This document shows positions 41,076 through 50,366 of a stretch of DNA of 64,000 bases, piece by piece (positions within the stretch are counted from its first letter, which is position 1; each line of letters begins with the position of its first letter). The DNA is from Ructibacterium sp965146665 (lineage in GTDB: Bacteria > Bacillota > Clostridia > Monoglobales > Monoglobaceae). Location: contig CBCTHE010000003.1 in the NCBI GenBank assembly GCA_965146665.1, forward strand, positions 124,001 to 188,000. Reading direction: 5' to 3'. The translations under genes and the position numbers were made by a program. Below the pieces are notes generated by a model that saw only the letters and a list, made by a program, of their open reading frames with translations, was not told the origin of the DNA and searched no databases.

Positions 41076-43784
41076 ATGAAAAAATATTTAAGCTTACTCG
41101 TGGTCATGGCAATGGTTTTGACCACATTGGCACTTCCGGTTGCCGTCTCAGCGGACGAGGTTGTGCCGGCCGGTACAGGCCAAGATGCAATTACAATTAC
41201 CTATCATGTACAAAATACGGATGGGGCACCAATTACAGTGGTTCGTCCCGGTGAAACATTTAAATTGGTGATTTCAGCCCAAGCCACGCAGGCGGAGGCG
41301 ATTACGGCTTTCTCAATTGGCGTTCCTTATGATACGGAGAATTTCACGGCTTCTTCTGATGGAATTATTTACGGAGCTCTGTTTAACGAAGCGGGGATCA
41401 TTGCCACATCTGTTGAAGGGGTGGGGCTGTCTCTGGTTTATGACCAGAAAGCTCCCGGTATTGATATTTCGGAACAGGTAAAGAATTCGGAGACTTTCGA
41501 TATCGCATCCATTCCTTTCACGGTGTCAAATACTGCCACGGCGAAAGCGGACTATAGCTTTGGTGTGGACATCATGGGCAGTAAAGAAAGCGAGGACATT
41601 AGCTTTATTGAGATGACAGATACGACTGGATATTTCGACTATACTGTCTCGGCCACGCAGGCTACACTTGCTGTAGAGTTAAATACAGTGTCAGTCAAGG
41701 TTGACGGCGCGGCATTGGAGGAAGGCAAAACCTATTACAAAGAGGGCGGCGTAACGCTTGCTGTAGCCGGAACTGGAATCACTGCGGTGACCCTGCAGAA
41801 GGATCAGGGCGATGAAGTTGATCATTTCTCTGACTATAGCGCAATTCAGGTCACGGAAAGCGGAAGTTATACCTTAAAGGTCACGACTCCGGAGGGAACG
41901 AAAACTTATACTTTCAGCGTTTTTGCGCAGGCCATCAGTGCAAATATTGCCGTTACGGCAACCCCTGCTATCGCAGATAAAAATGGTGCGGTATCTCTGA
42001 CTGCTGCCATGGAAGATATGATTGGACCGGTGGGCGCTGCAATGGTTTCTTTTGATGTGGCATATGACGCTGCCAGCTTGGAATTTAACGATGTAGCGCT
42101 CGGGGCTGATGTCCCGCAGAATCAGGACGCTGTTAAGGCCGTGAAGAACGAAAACGGCAAGGTCAGTGTGATTTACGGTGACAAGAACAGCGAGGTGGAG
42201 GCAAACGCTGTCACAAAAGGCCAAGAGTTTATCGTGCTGAATTTCACTGTGAAAGCGGACGCGGTATCTGGCGCCGCATGCGTATTTACGATGAGCAATG
42301 CGAAAGCGGCAATGTACAATACCGCTCCAAGCGCCGACAATTTTGCGGCCACCATTACGAACAGCGCAAGTATTACAATCAGTTCTGAAGAACCCTTAAT
42401 TGTTGGAAGTTACCCTGCGGAATATAGCAAGGATGCATATGATCTGTCCGTCCGTGTCAATGGAACCGGCGCGAAATATGTCGCTGCGGCTGACCTGCAA
42501 AGCGTCACTGGTGAGGAAAATATCAAGGCTTGGCTGGCACTGGAAGGTAACGGTACCGCGATAGGTACTGGAAACCAAAACATTAGAATCGAGAAAGAAG
42601 GGGACTACTATGTGCTGGTTACTTTAGCCAACGGTGAGACCTCTCTGATCAAGCTTTTAAATGAAAATCTGAAGCTGGATCAAACCGGTCCGGAAATCGT
42701 ATTTACTAACGTAAGCGGTCAATGGCGCGCCATTTCCAGCCTGGACGTAACCAGCTTGACCGCAACGGATACCAATATGCCGGATGCACTGGAGTTTTTC
42801 TACTATCTTGGTACTACAGATGATCCGGCAACTGTTACAATTCCGGTTCCCACAGAGCCTGCCGCGATTAACTTGACTAATCTGGAGGCTGAAACCATCA
42901 CGTTTAAGACGGAGGATAAGCTGGGTAATGCAGCGGTAAAGACTTTCTCTATCAAAGCTGATAGTAAGATGCCTGCGGCAACCTTTACCAAGGCGGAAGG
43001 CACTGTAAAACCGGCCAATACGGTAACCTTAAACTTAACCGCAGAAGACGGCGGTTCAGGTATTGCTGCCGAAGACATTGCCGTGAAACGGAACGGAGCG
43101 GCAACTGACCTTAGTATTGCTTTGAGCAATGGTACCGGTTCGGTTGCTGTAACACAGAACGGCACCTATTCTGTTACCGTATCCGACAGCGTTGGAAACG
43201 CTGTTACAAAAGAGGTTACGGTTGATGAAATAGAGGCCGCTACAGTTCCCGCGCTGAAGGCAGCGGTGAATGCCGCGGCTGCTACAAAAGCAGGACTGCT
43301 GACCAATAGTGCGCTTCAGGCGTTAGGCTTTGCGGATAACGGCACCTACAAATACCTCAAAATTGAAGCGGATGCAACAGCGGCTGGGTACACCACAACC
43401 ATTGCGGTGACAAAAGATGGGCAGCCAGTTGCTACAGCCAGCACCTATACGCTGACAGAGGCGGGTAAGTATGTGATTACGGTGACCACAACCTCGGCTA
43501 CAAATGCGGCTGTAACAGCGTCTGAGACCTATACTGTCAACATTGGCGACCTTCCTTCTATCAACAAAGACGGGATTTATAACATTGTTGACTATGCGGT
43601 GATGAAGACCTTTATCACCAAGAGTGTTGAGCCGTCGGCTGGGATTTTCCAGGGCGGATACTTCTCCGGCGATGTAACCGGTGATTTTAAAAACGATATT
43701 GAGGACTATACAAAGATGCTGGACGCATTGAAGCATATGGCTAAAAAAGCGGATTACGGAACTTATTTCGAGATCGCAAAATAA
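41076..43784 (+). CDS. large secreted protein: cohesin-like domains and C-terminal dockerin-like module
   Basis: The 902-residue protein has a signal peptide (KKYLSLLVVMAMVLTTLALP) and two cohesin-like domains. One is at residues about 30-190 (TFKLVISAQATQAEAITAFS). The other is at about 285-430 (SLTAAMEDMIGPVGAAMVSF, VSFDVAYDAASLEF). Ig-like bacterial surface repeats follow at 430-820. The last 70 residues hold two degenerate dockerin loops, INKDGIYNIVDYAVMKTFI and GDVTGDFKNDIEDYTKML. Cohesins and a dockerin in one chain make it a possible scaffold that both binds and is bound. Confidence 0.7.
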   Translation: MKKYLSLLVVMAMVLTTLALPVAVSADEVVPAGTGQDAITITYHVQNTDGAPITVVRPGETFKLVISAQATQAEAITAFSIGVPYDTENFTASSDGIIYGALFNEAGIIATSVEGVGLSLVYDQKAPGIDISEQVKNSETFDIASIPFTVSNTATAKADYSFGVDIMGSKESEDISFIEMTDTTGYFDYTVSATQATLAVELNTVSVKVDGAALEEGKTYYKEGGVTLAVAGTGITAVTLQKDQGDEVDHFSDYSAIQVTESGSYTLKVTTPEGTKTYTFSVFAQAISANIAVTATPAIADKNGAVSLTAAMEDMIGPVGAAMVSFDVAYDAASLEFNDVALGADVPQNQDAVKAVKNENGKVSVIYGDKNSEVEANAVTKGQEFIVLNFTVKADAVSGAACVFTMSNAKAAMYNTAPSADNFAATITNSASITISSEEPLIVGSYPAEYSKDAYDLSVRVNGTGAKYVAAADLQSVTGEENIKAWLALEGNGTAIGTGNQNIRIEKEGDYYVLVTLANGETSLIKLLNENLKLDQTGPEIVFTNVSGQWRAISSLDVTSLTATDTNMPDALEFFYYLGTTDDPATVTIPVPTEPAAINLTNLEAETITFKTEDKLGNAAVKTFSIKADSKMPAATFTKAEGTVKPANTVTLNLTAEDGGSGIAAEDIAVKRNGAATDLSIALSNGTGSVAVTQNGTYSVTVSDSVGNAVTKEVTVDEIEAATVPALKAAVNAAAATKAGLLTNSALQALGFADNGTYKYLKIEADATAAGYTTTIAVTKDGQPVATASTYTLTEAGKYVITVTTTSATNAAVTASETYTVNIGDLPSINKDGIYNIVDYAVMKTFITKSVEPSAGIFQGGYFSGDVTGDFKNDIEDYTKMLDALKHMAKKADYGTYFEIAK

Positions 43785-43813
43785 CCATATAAACAGCAAA
43801 TAAATTGAATGGC

Positions 43814-43850
43814 AAAGAATGCTGTAACAGTTTATGTTACAGCATTCTTT
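43814..43850 (+). terminator. intrinsic terminator
   Basis: AAAGAATGCTGTAACA and TGTTACAGCATTCTTT pair over 16 bp around the loop GTTTA. It ends the transcript of the large scaffold gene and separates it from the SLH gene. Confidence 0.8.
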
Positions 43851-43874
43851 CTCACGAGACATAAAGGTGATATC

Positions 43875-45446
43875 ATGATAAAATTGAAAAAATTTGTTGC
43901 AATTTTGGTTGGTCTTTTAATGACGTTACAGATCTGCTGTTTGAACAGTCTGTCAGCGTTTGCAGACGGAGAAGCCGGAAAGCTTCAGGTCAGCGTGCGT
44001 ATGGATACGGCGGAACTGCATGTGGGAGATGTTGTGGAAGCGCGGGTTTCCTTGGACTTTGGTAATAACGAGCTGCCTCATGGCGGAATTTATGTTTTTG
44101 TAGCAGATTTGAAATATGATGCTAAAATTCTTGAGCCTGTTAACCAGGGAAATAATAACAGCCCTTCCTATGCAGTTAAGGGCGATATTATGGGCAATGA
44201 TAAGCTGACTTCCAGCGTCCCCGCCCCCGGTACCCTCCGCCTGTTTTATGGCGATAATACAAGCAAGAATATTACCCAAAGCGGACTGTTTGCCTCTATT
44301 TCTTTCCAGGTCTTGGATACTGCCAAAGCCGGACCGACAAAAATTTTCTTTGATGATTCCTTGAAGGCCTATAGTCAGGAGCAAAATCCAGGAGAAACCA
44401 AAAAAATAACGTTTGCCACCACATATCTTGACTGGAATCTGAAGGTAGCCGCTCCGTTTTCCTTTGAAGCGCCGTTTATTGTCACCAAAGGAGATAACAT
44501 TAAAGTGTCGGGTACAACGGAGGTAACGCCCCTGTATCTTACGCTTACGTCACCAAGCGGCGGAGAAATTTTCAGGCAGGAGCTCTTATCAGATGCAAAT
44601 GGAAACTTTCAACAGGAAATTCCGACGAAAGAGTCTTTTGATTCCGGGAACTATGTATTAAAGCTGACCTACAATCAGATGGTACTGGATCGGACAATTG
44701 CCCTTAAAAATGACGGAGATACCGTGGTCGATCCCGAGGAAACTGCAAGGCCTGATGAAACCGATCCGCCGGCGCCGACGTCTTCTCCTGTTCCAACCTC
44801 CACAAAAAAGCCGGAGCAGTCCGGCAGCGTCAGCAATGGAAGCGGTACGTCAACCTTGCCGCCGAATGGTTCAACAACTCCGACTGCGGCTCCACAGCAG
44901 TCACAGGAACCCTCATCGTCCGGTTATCCCAATGACATTGATGGTCATTGGGCCAAAGAAAACATAGAATATATATATGACAACGCGCTGATGAACGGTT
45001 ATGATGATGGGAGCTTTCGGCCTGATTCCAGTATTACCCGTGGGGAATTCTGTACGGTAATGTACCGGTATTTGGGCTTGAAACCAGAAGCTGGCAAGGT
45101 GTTTGAGGATACGGCAGGCCATTGGGCAGAAACATATATCAGTGCATTGGCGGCCAGGGGAATTGTTGGCGGTGTGAGCGATACCTTGTTTGAACCGGAA
45201 GAAGAAATAACCAGAGAACAAATTGCGGCAATTCTAGACCGTGCCTTCCAGCTGGGAGGCAAAACTGCAGAGTCCAAATTTGCTGACGAAGCTGAGATTT
45301 CTGATTGGGCTTATGAGAGCGTTTATGATGTATTGGCCGCCGGATATATGCAGGGCGACGAGAATAACAATTTTGCCCCGCAGGCGCAGGCCACACGTGC
45401 AGAGGTGGCCACAATCATCTATCGGCTGCATACCGGCAATCACTGA
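43875..45446 (+). CDS. cohesin-like protein with three SLH anchor domains
   Basis: The 523-residue protein has a signal peptide (KKFVAILVGLLMTLQICCLN), a cohesin-like domain (residues about 32-190: VSVRMDTAELHVGDVVEARV, VADLKYDAKILEPVN), and another beta domain. A Pro/Thr/Ser linker (about 290-345) and three SLH domains follow (about 345-523: DGHWAKENIEYIYDNALMNG, GHWAETYISALAARGIVGG, SDWAYESVYDVLAAGYMQG). SLH domains bind secondary wall polymer, so this protein would hold the cohesin part at the cell surface, as anchoring scaffoldins do. AAAGGTGAT precedes the ATG. Confidence 0.85.
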   Translation: MIKLKKFVAILVGLLMTLQICCLNSLSAFADGEAGKLQVSVRMDTAELHVGDVVEARVSLDFGNNELPHGGIYVFVADLKYDAKILEPVNQGNNNSPSYAVKGDIMGNDKLTSSVPAPGTLRLFYGDNTSKNITQSGLFASISFQVLDTAKAGPTKIFFDDSLKAYSQEQNPGETKKITFATTYLDWNLKVAAPFSFEAPFIVTKGDNIKVSGTTEVTPLYLTLTSPSGGEIFRQELLSDANGNFQQEIPTKESFDSGNYVLKLTYNQMVLDRTIALKNDGDTVVDPEETARPDETDPPAPTSSPVPTSTKKPEQSGSVSNGSGTSTLPPNGSTTPTAAPQQSQEPSSSGYPNDIDGHWAKENIEYIYDNALMNGYDDGSFRPDSSITRGEFCTVMYRYLGLKPEAGKVFEDTAGHWAETYISALAARGIVGGVSDTLFEPEEEITREQIAAILDRAFQLGGKTAESKFADEAEISDWAYESVYDVLAAGYMQGDENNNFAPQAQATRAEVATIIYRLHTGNH

Positions 45447-45508
45447 TTCTATTTTGATGCTAGCGTTATATATCAGCTTTGATGACTAAACAGTAGTTAA
45501 GACAAACC

Positions 45509-45542
45509 AACCTCCTATGACTTGTTTCATGGGAGGTTTTCT
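45509..45542 (+). terminator. intrinsic terminator after the SLH gene
   Basis: AACCTCCTATGA and TCATGGGAGGTT pair over 12 bp (one G-U) around CTTGTT and are followed by a T-rich run. Confidence 0.75.
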
Positions 45543-45597
45543 TCTGTCATAATAGGGGAAATTAAACGACAGGTTTGGAACCAGCTGCATGTCGGTG

Positions 45598-45887
45598 TAT
45601 TTTTCCTTTTTGTATCAAACAGTGATAGTCTGGATTGGAAAAATCTCTCTGCACCTGAAATCACAAAACGGGTAACTGAGAAAGTAAAACCCGGTTCAAT
45701 CGTGCTGTTTCACAACGCGGCCCTCCACACGCCGGAAGCGCTTCCCGGAATTCTTGAAAAACTGCAGGGTGAAGGTTATCGCTTTGTTCCGATCTCCGAA
45801 TTGATTTACAAAGACAATTATGCCATTGATCAGGCGGGCAAGCAATACCAGCTCTCCGGAGACAGCAAAGAGGCGGGGCAAGCATAA
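45598..45887 (+). pseudogene. 3' remnant of a polysaccharide deacetylase
   Basis: The frame encodes only the last part of a NodB-type deacetylase: SDSLDWKNLSAPEITKRV, then KPGSIVLFHNAALHTPEALP (the His-containing late motif) and GYRFVPISELI. The front two thirds, with the catalytic Asp and zinc site, are missing, and the frame runs upstream into the terminator of the SLH gene. There is no ribosome site. A rearrangement at this locus probably removed the rest. Confidence 0.75.
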
Positions 45888-46136
45888 AATGCGGGCAATG
45901 CTGGGGACACGGCGGCGCGGGGGCAAATAGAAGCGGAATGAGGCGCTGCGGACAGACAGTTTGAGAAATCTCAAAAAATTTTCAATGAAATCAGAAGATA
46001 GGGGATGTGATTGTAGAAGTATTTTCTGAAATTTTGAACAGTATATTGACGTTTTTGGGGGGATATGATAGAATAGAGAGACTTTATAGTGAAATGACTC
46101 AAATGTTCTTACAAATGGGACTTTAGGAGGGATCAT
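45888..46136 (+). promoter_or_regulatory. intergenic with promoter for the 46137 gene
   Basis: No gene is visible. TTGACG (46046-46051) and TAGAAT (46069-46074), 17 bases apart, form a good promoter about 60 bases ahead of the next ATG, which has an AGGAGGGA ribosome site. Confidence 0.68.
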
Positions 46137-47021
46137 ATGAAAAAGCAGAAAACAGATCGTGAAAAAGGAAGCGCACGCCGTGAGCTGATGCAAAACTTTG
46201 CAAAGGGACGGCGCAGTATGTCGATCCTATACATTGTGCTTACATGTATTGTGATTGCAGTACTGGTTGGACAGTTCTTTACCGGGAACTATGAAAATTG
46301 TTTTACCTGCATTTTAACCCTGATCCTTTTCCTGATCCCATCCTTTGTTGATCGTACACTGAAGATAACGCTGCCCCATACGCTGGAGGTCATCATCGTT
46401 TTATTTATCTTCTGCGCGGAAATATTGGGTGAAATCCGGGCCTTTTATCTAAAGATCCCCTGGTGGGACACCATGCTCCATGCGATGAACGGTTTTCTCA
46501 TGGCAGCGGTGGGCGTATCCATGGTGGATATATTTAACCGAAGCGAGCTGTTCAAGTTTGAACTATCGCCTTTCTTTGTGGCGCTGGTAGCGTTCTGCTT
46601 TTCCATGACCATTGGTGTCCTGTGGGAATTCTTTGAATTTTCCATGGATGTGCTGACACTGACTGATATGCAGAAGGATACGGTTGTAAATACGATTGCC
46701 ACCGTTGACCTGAACGCGGCAAAACAGAATGTCCCCATTGTAATACGCGGTATAGAAGATGTGATGGTGACGGGCGGCCAAATGACGGTGAACGGGGCCC
46801 CTATGGAATCCTATACCTTTGGTTTGGGGGGCTACCTTGATATTGGCATCTTTGATACCATGAAGGATTTGATCGTCAATTTTGTTGGGGCGGTCACCTT
46901 TTCTGTCATTGGGTTTTTCTATATTAAGAACCGCGGTAAAGGGAACTTTGCCAGACGCTTTATTCCCCAGCTGAAACACGGCGCTGACAAGGGGGAGCAG
47001 GAGCTGCCGAAAGAGCACTGA
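46137..47021 (+). CDS. polytopic membrane protein, DUF2238/YjdF-like
   Basis: The 294-residue protein has about seven membrane segments and the motif WWDTMLHAMNGFLMAAVG near residue 105. That motif resembles the DxxxH-G core of YjdF/DUF2238 membrane proteins. A hydrophilic loop of about 70 residues interrupts the last segments. Function is unknown. It is a single-gene unit with its own promoter and terminator. Confidence 0.65.
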   Translation: MKKQKTDREKGSARRELMQNFAKGRRSMSILYIVLTCIVIAVLVGQFFTGNYENCFTCILTLILFLIPSFVDRTLKITLPHTLEVIIVLFIFCAEILGEIRAFYLKIPWWDTMLHAMNGFLMAAVGVSMVDIFNRSELFKFELSPFFVALVAFCFSMTIGVLWEFFEFSMDVLTLTDMQKDTVVNTIATVDLNAAKQNVPIVIRGIEDVMVTGGQMTVNGAPMESYTFGLGGYLDIGIFDTMKDLIVNFVGAVTFSVIGFFYIKNRGKGNFARRFIPQLKHGADKGEQELPKEH

Positions 47022-47023
47022 TG

Positions 47024-47055
47024 AAACAGCCCCTTTGCGGGGGCTGTTTTATTTT
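47024..47055 (+). terminator. intrinsic terminator
   Basis: AAACAGCCCC and GGGGCTGTTT form a 10-bp stem with a TTTGCG loop, followed by TATTTTT. Confidence 0.82.
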
Positions 47056-47116
47056 TAAACTGCAAAAGCATGATTTGGATTGCTGGGGGCAATTAAAGAT
47101 CACGCGTAAATTTTTA

Positions 47117-47145
47117 TTGACGTTCACAATAGGTAGTGGTATAAT
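47117..47145 (+). promoter_or_regulatory. promoter of the histidine cluster
   Basis: TTGACG (47117-47122) and TATAAT (47140-47145) are 17 bases apart. The leader to the start codon is only about 30 bases, so there is no room for a T-box or His leader peptide. Confidence 0.75.
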
Positions 47146-47179
47146 AAACAGAACATGTTAAATATTGCGTATGGAAGTG

Positions 47180-48838
47180 ATGTTTTTGAAAAATGAGAAA
47201 GTAACACATACACCCAAAGGTTTGGCTGATATTTTGTGGGAAGAATGCGACCTGAAATATCATATTGAAACTGTGGCCCGCAATGTATTTGCGGAGCATG
47301 GATATAAAATGGTACAGACGCCTACTTTTGAATATTATGACGTATATAATGCCGCCACACCCAATAAGGCCGAGAGTATGTTCAAATTTTTTGACGTAAA
47401 CGGGCGGATGCTGGCTTTGCGGCCGGATTTTACCACGTCGATTGCGCGGCTTGCCGCCACAAAATCCATTGGTGAGAAAACACCGCTCAGACTGTGCTAT
47501 TCCGGCAGCGCCTTTCGGAACGATGAGGCGTTCAGCCAAGCCAGACAGCGGGAATTTTCCCAGGTTGGAATTGAGTTGATTGGGGAGAACAGCGCAGAGG
47601 CTGACGCGGAGGTGATCCGCGTTGCGATTGAGACACTTTCACGGGCTGGCATGAACAAATTTCAAATCGACATTGGTCAGGTCGGCTATTTTATGGGATT
47701 GGCGGAGCAGGCAAATCTGGATGCGGATCAGACTGATAATCTGCGTGGTTATATCAATGACAAAGACTTTATTGCGATCGAACAGCTCCTGGATACAATG
47801 GAGATGACCGCGGAACTGAAAGAGGTCTTTCTTGCGCTTCCAACCCGGTTCGGGAGTGCTTTGGTCATTCAGGAGGCGCTCAAACAGCCCGGCCTCAATG
47901 AAAAGTCAAAAGCCGCGCTGGAAAACCTGCGTCAGGTCTATGATATTCTCAAAGCGCAGGGGGCTGAAGCGTACATATCCATTGATCTTGGAATGGTGCC
48001 GCATCTGGATTATTATACCGGAATCATATTCAAGGGATTCACCTATGGCGTGGGGTTCCCCATCTGTTCCGGCGGACGGTATGATACCTTGATGGAGAAA
48101 TTCGGGCGAGAAATGCCGGCCACCGGTGCCGCAATCGGTGTGGAGCGGCTGATGGCGGCTCTGCATGACGAAAAAGCTGCTGGTGCGAAGGCTGAAACCG
48201 CGTCGGAATACATCACGGTTGCGTTGGCGAAAGGGCGCCTTGCGGAGCTGTCCATTGAAATTTTTGAACGTCTTGGCTTTGATGTTGCAGAGATGAAAGC
48301 CAAAACACGGAAGCTCATTTTCACAGATGAAGCCCGTAAATTCAAATTTATTCTCGTCAAGGCATCTGATGTGCCTGCCTATGTGGAATACGGCGCAGCG
48401 GACATTGGCGTTGTCGGGAAGGATACACTGCTGGAGAGCGGGAAAAATCTTTATGAGGTTCTGGATCTTGGCTTCGGAGCTTGTAAGATGGCTGTGGCCG
48501 GACCGGCAGAACTGCGCGGTAAAATGGAAGGCCGGAATATTATGCGTGTGGCCAGCAAATACCCTCGGATTGCCCGGGATTATTTCCATGGCGTCAAGGG
48601 ACAGACCGTGGATATTATCAAGCTGAACGGCTCGGTAGAGCTGGGGCCGCTGGTCGGTTTGTCTGAGGTCATTGTCGACATTGTTGAGAGCGGAAAAACA
48701 TTAAAGGAAAACGGGCTGGAGGTTCTGGAGGACATCTGTCCCCTGAGTGCCCGGCTGGTTGTCAACCGGGTCAGTATGAAACTGCATCGGGAAAACATTG
48801 TGGATTTGATCCAGAGGATAAAAGGAGAATTGAAATAA
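47180..48838 (+). CDS. hisZG: HisZ-HisG fusion: ATP phosphoribosyltransferase with regulatory domain
   Basis: The 552-residue protein joins two normally separate subunits. Residues 1-320 are HisZ, a histidyl-tRNA synthetase-like regulator (ALRPDFTTSIARLAA, RLCYSGSAFRND, DLGMVPHLDYYTGIIF, and GFPICSGGRYD). Residues about 335-552 are the short-form HisG catalytic chain (YITVALAKGRLAELSIEIF, the phosphoribosyl-binding ESGKTLKENGLEV). It makes phosphoribosyl-ATP, the first step of histidine synthesis. In known species HisZ and HisG form an octamer. The start is uncertain: ATG 47180 or the in-frame ATG at 47171. Confidence 0.9.
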   Translation: MFLKNEKVTHTPKGLADILWEECDLKYHIETVARNVFAEHGYKMVQTPTFEYYDVYNAATPNKAESMFKFFDVNGRMLALRPDFTTSIARLAATKSIGEKTPLRLCYSGSAFRNDEAFSQARQREFSQVGIELIGENSAEADAEVIRVAIETLSRAGMNKFQIDIGQVGYFMGLAEQANLDADQTDNLRGYINDKDFIAIEQLLDTMEMTAELKEVFLALPTRFGSALVIQEALKQPGLNEKSKAALENLRQVYDILKAQGAEAYISIDLGMVPHLDYYTGIIFKGFTYGVGFPICSGGRYDTLMEKFGREMPATGAAIGVERLMAALHDEKAAGAKAETASEYITVALAKGRLAELSIEIFERLGFDVAEMKAKTRKLIFTDEARKFKFILVKASDVPAYVEYGAADIGVVGKDTLLESGKNLYEVLDLGFGACKMAVAGPAELRGKMEGRNIMRVASKYPRIARDYFHGVKGQTVDIIKLNGSVELGPLVGLSEVIVDIVESGKTLKENGLEVLEDICPLSARLVVNRVSMKLHRENIVDLIQRIKGELK

Positions 48839-49558
48839 ATGCGTTTATATCCCGCGATTGATATGATAGATGGAAAATGCGTTCGGCTTGTTCAGGGCGA
48901 TTACAGTCAGAAAACCACCTTTGCGGAGGATCCATTGGCGGTGGCAATGCGCTGGCAGGAAGCGGGTGCCCGCTTTATCCATCTGGTTGATCTGGATGGT
49001 GCAAGAAGCGGTGATATGCCAAACTTTGACTGTATCACAGGAATCGCCAAAACCCTTGATATTCCAATTGAGGTTGGAGGGGGCATTCGGGATATGAAGG
49101 CGGTGGAGCAGTATTTGGAACACGGCGTGAATCGTGTAATCATTGGGACATCCGCGCTTCGCAACCCTCAATTTGTCAAGGAGGCAGTTAAGGAGTACGG
49201 CCGCCGTATTGTGGTGGGAATTGATGCGAAGGATGGCATGGCCGCAGTCAGCGGCTGGGAGGAAGTGAGTCAAACCTCCGCACTTTCGCTTGCAAAGGGC
49301 ATGGAACAGATGGGGGTTTCGACGATTATTTATACTGATATTGCCACTGATGGAATGCTGCGCGGTCCCAACCTGGCGGCAATGAAGGAAATGGCAGAAT
49401 ATGTGTCCATTGACGTGGTGGCTTCCGGCGGTGTATCCTCCCTTGAGGATCTGCGGCATCTCGGTGCGTCCGGTGTGGAAGGGGCTATTGTGGGCAAGGC
49501 CTTGTACACGGGGCACATTGATCTGCGGGAAGCTGTTGCCCTGTGTGACACCCTGTAA
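48839..49558 (+). CDS. hisA: phosphoribosylformimino-5-aminoimidazole carboxamide ribotide isomerase
   Basis: The 239-residue TIM barrel has the catalytic Asp in YPAIDMIDGKCVRL, the phosphate site EVGGGIR near residue 81 and the second Asp in YTDIATDGM near residue 170. It follows hisZG with no gap. Genes for its usual neighbours HisH and HisF are not next to it. Confidence 0.95.
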   Translation: MRLYPAIDMIDGKCVRLVQGDYSQKTTFAEDPLAVAMRWQEAGARFIHLVDLDGARSGDMPNFDCITGIAKTLDIPIEVGGGIRDMKAVEQYLEHGVNRVIIGTSALRNPQFVKEAVKEYGRRIVVGIDAKDGMAAVSGWEEVSQTSALSLAKGMEQMGVSTIIYTDIATDGMLRGPNLAAMKEMAEYVSIDVVASGGVSSLEDLRHLGASGVEGAIVGKALYTGHIDLREAVALCDTL

Positions 49559-49604
49559 TGAAAACGTGTTAACGATGCAAAGCATAGAAAGAAAGGTGTT
49601 TACA

Positions 49605-50246
49605 ATGGAGTTTTTAAATGAACTGAAATTTGATGAAAAGGGATTGATTCCCGCCATTGCGCAGGATGCGGTCAGCGGTGAAATTCTCATGTGTGCATAT
49701 ATGAATGCGGAAAGCCTTGAGAAGACCATGGAGACAGGACGGGCGACCTATTACAGCCGGAGCCGTCAGGAGCTCTGGGAAAAGGGCGCTGTCTCAGGCC
49801 ATGTCCAGCATGTGAAAGAAATTCTGGCGGACTGTGACGGAGACGCTCTGGTATTGAAGATTGAACAAGAGGGGGCGGCATGCCATACCGGAAATCTCTC
49901 CTGCTTTTACCGCAAGGTAGTTGACGGCCGGCTTGTGGAGATTCCCACCGGACTGGGGCGTAATCCCAAAATACTATACGATGTCTATAATATCATTGTG
50001 GACCGCGTCAAAAATCCAAAAGAGGGTTCCTATACCAACTATCTTTTTGAAAAAGGCATTGACAAGATGCTGAAAAAGGTAGGAGAGGAGTCCGCTGAGG
50101 TTATTATCGCCTCCAAAAACTATGTCAAATCTGAAGTTCAGTATGAAACAGCGGATCTGCTGTATCATCTTTCTGTGGTTCTGGTTGAAGAGGGGCTGAC
50201 CTGGGATGATATCTTTCAGGAACTCTCTTCCCGATACGATAAATAA
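49605..50246 (+). CDS. hisIE: bifunctional phosphoribosyl-AMP cyclohydrolase / phosphoribosyl-ATP pyrophosphatase
   Basis: The 213-residue protein has the HisI half first (LMCAYMNAESLEKTMETG, then the zinc cysteines in CDGDALVL and CHTGNLSCFY). The HisE half follows (YDVYNIIVDRVKNPKEGSY, KVGEESAEVIIA). It catalyses steps two and three of histidine synthesis. The ATG at 49605 follows GAAAGGTG, 46 bases after hisA. Confidence 0.95.
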   Translation: MEFLNELKFDEKGLIPAIAQDAVSGEILMCAYMNAESLEKTMETGRATYYSRSRQELWEKGAVSGHVQHVKEILADCDGDALVLKIEQEGAACHTGNLSCFYRKVVDGRLVEIPTGLGRNPKILYDVYNIIVDRVKNPKEGSYTNYLFEKGIDKMLKKVGEESAEVIIASKNYVKSEVQYETADLLYHLSVVLVEEGLTWDDIFQELSSRYDK

Positions 50247-50366
50247 TCACAGTTAAATTATAATCGCCGCTCCTGCACATAGAAAGGCAGACGGCATGAA
50301 AAGAAATCTACAGCGACTGTGCCGGATGTTCCGGCAGACAGCGGCAAGAATGAAGGAGGAATAAAT

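Noticed and set aside
43809..43874. 22-codon N-terminal extension of the SLH protein
   Set aside because: It would be translated through the terminator hairpin at 43814-43850; the ATG at 43875 has a ribosome site and starts a signal peptide.
48845..49729. 294-codon open frame on the minus strand
   Set aside because: It is antisense to hisA and the start of hisIE, both certain genes.
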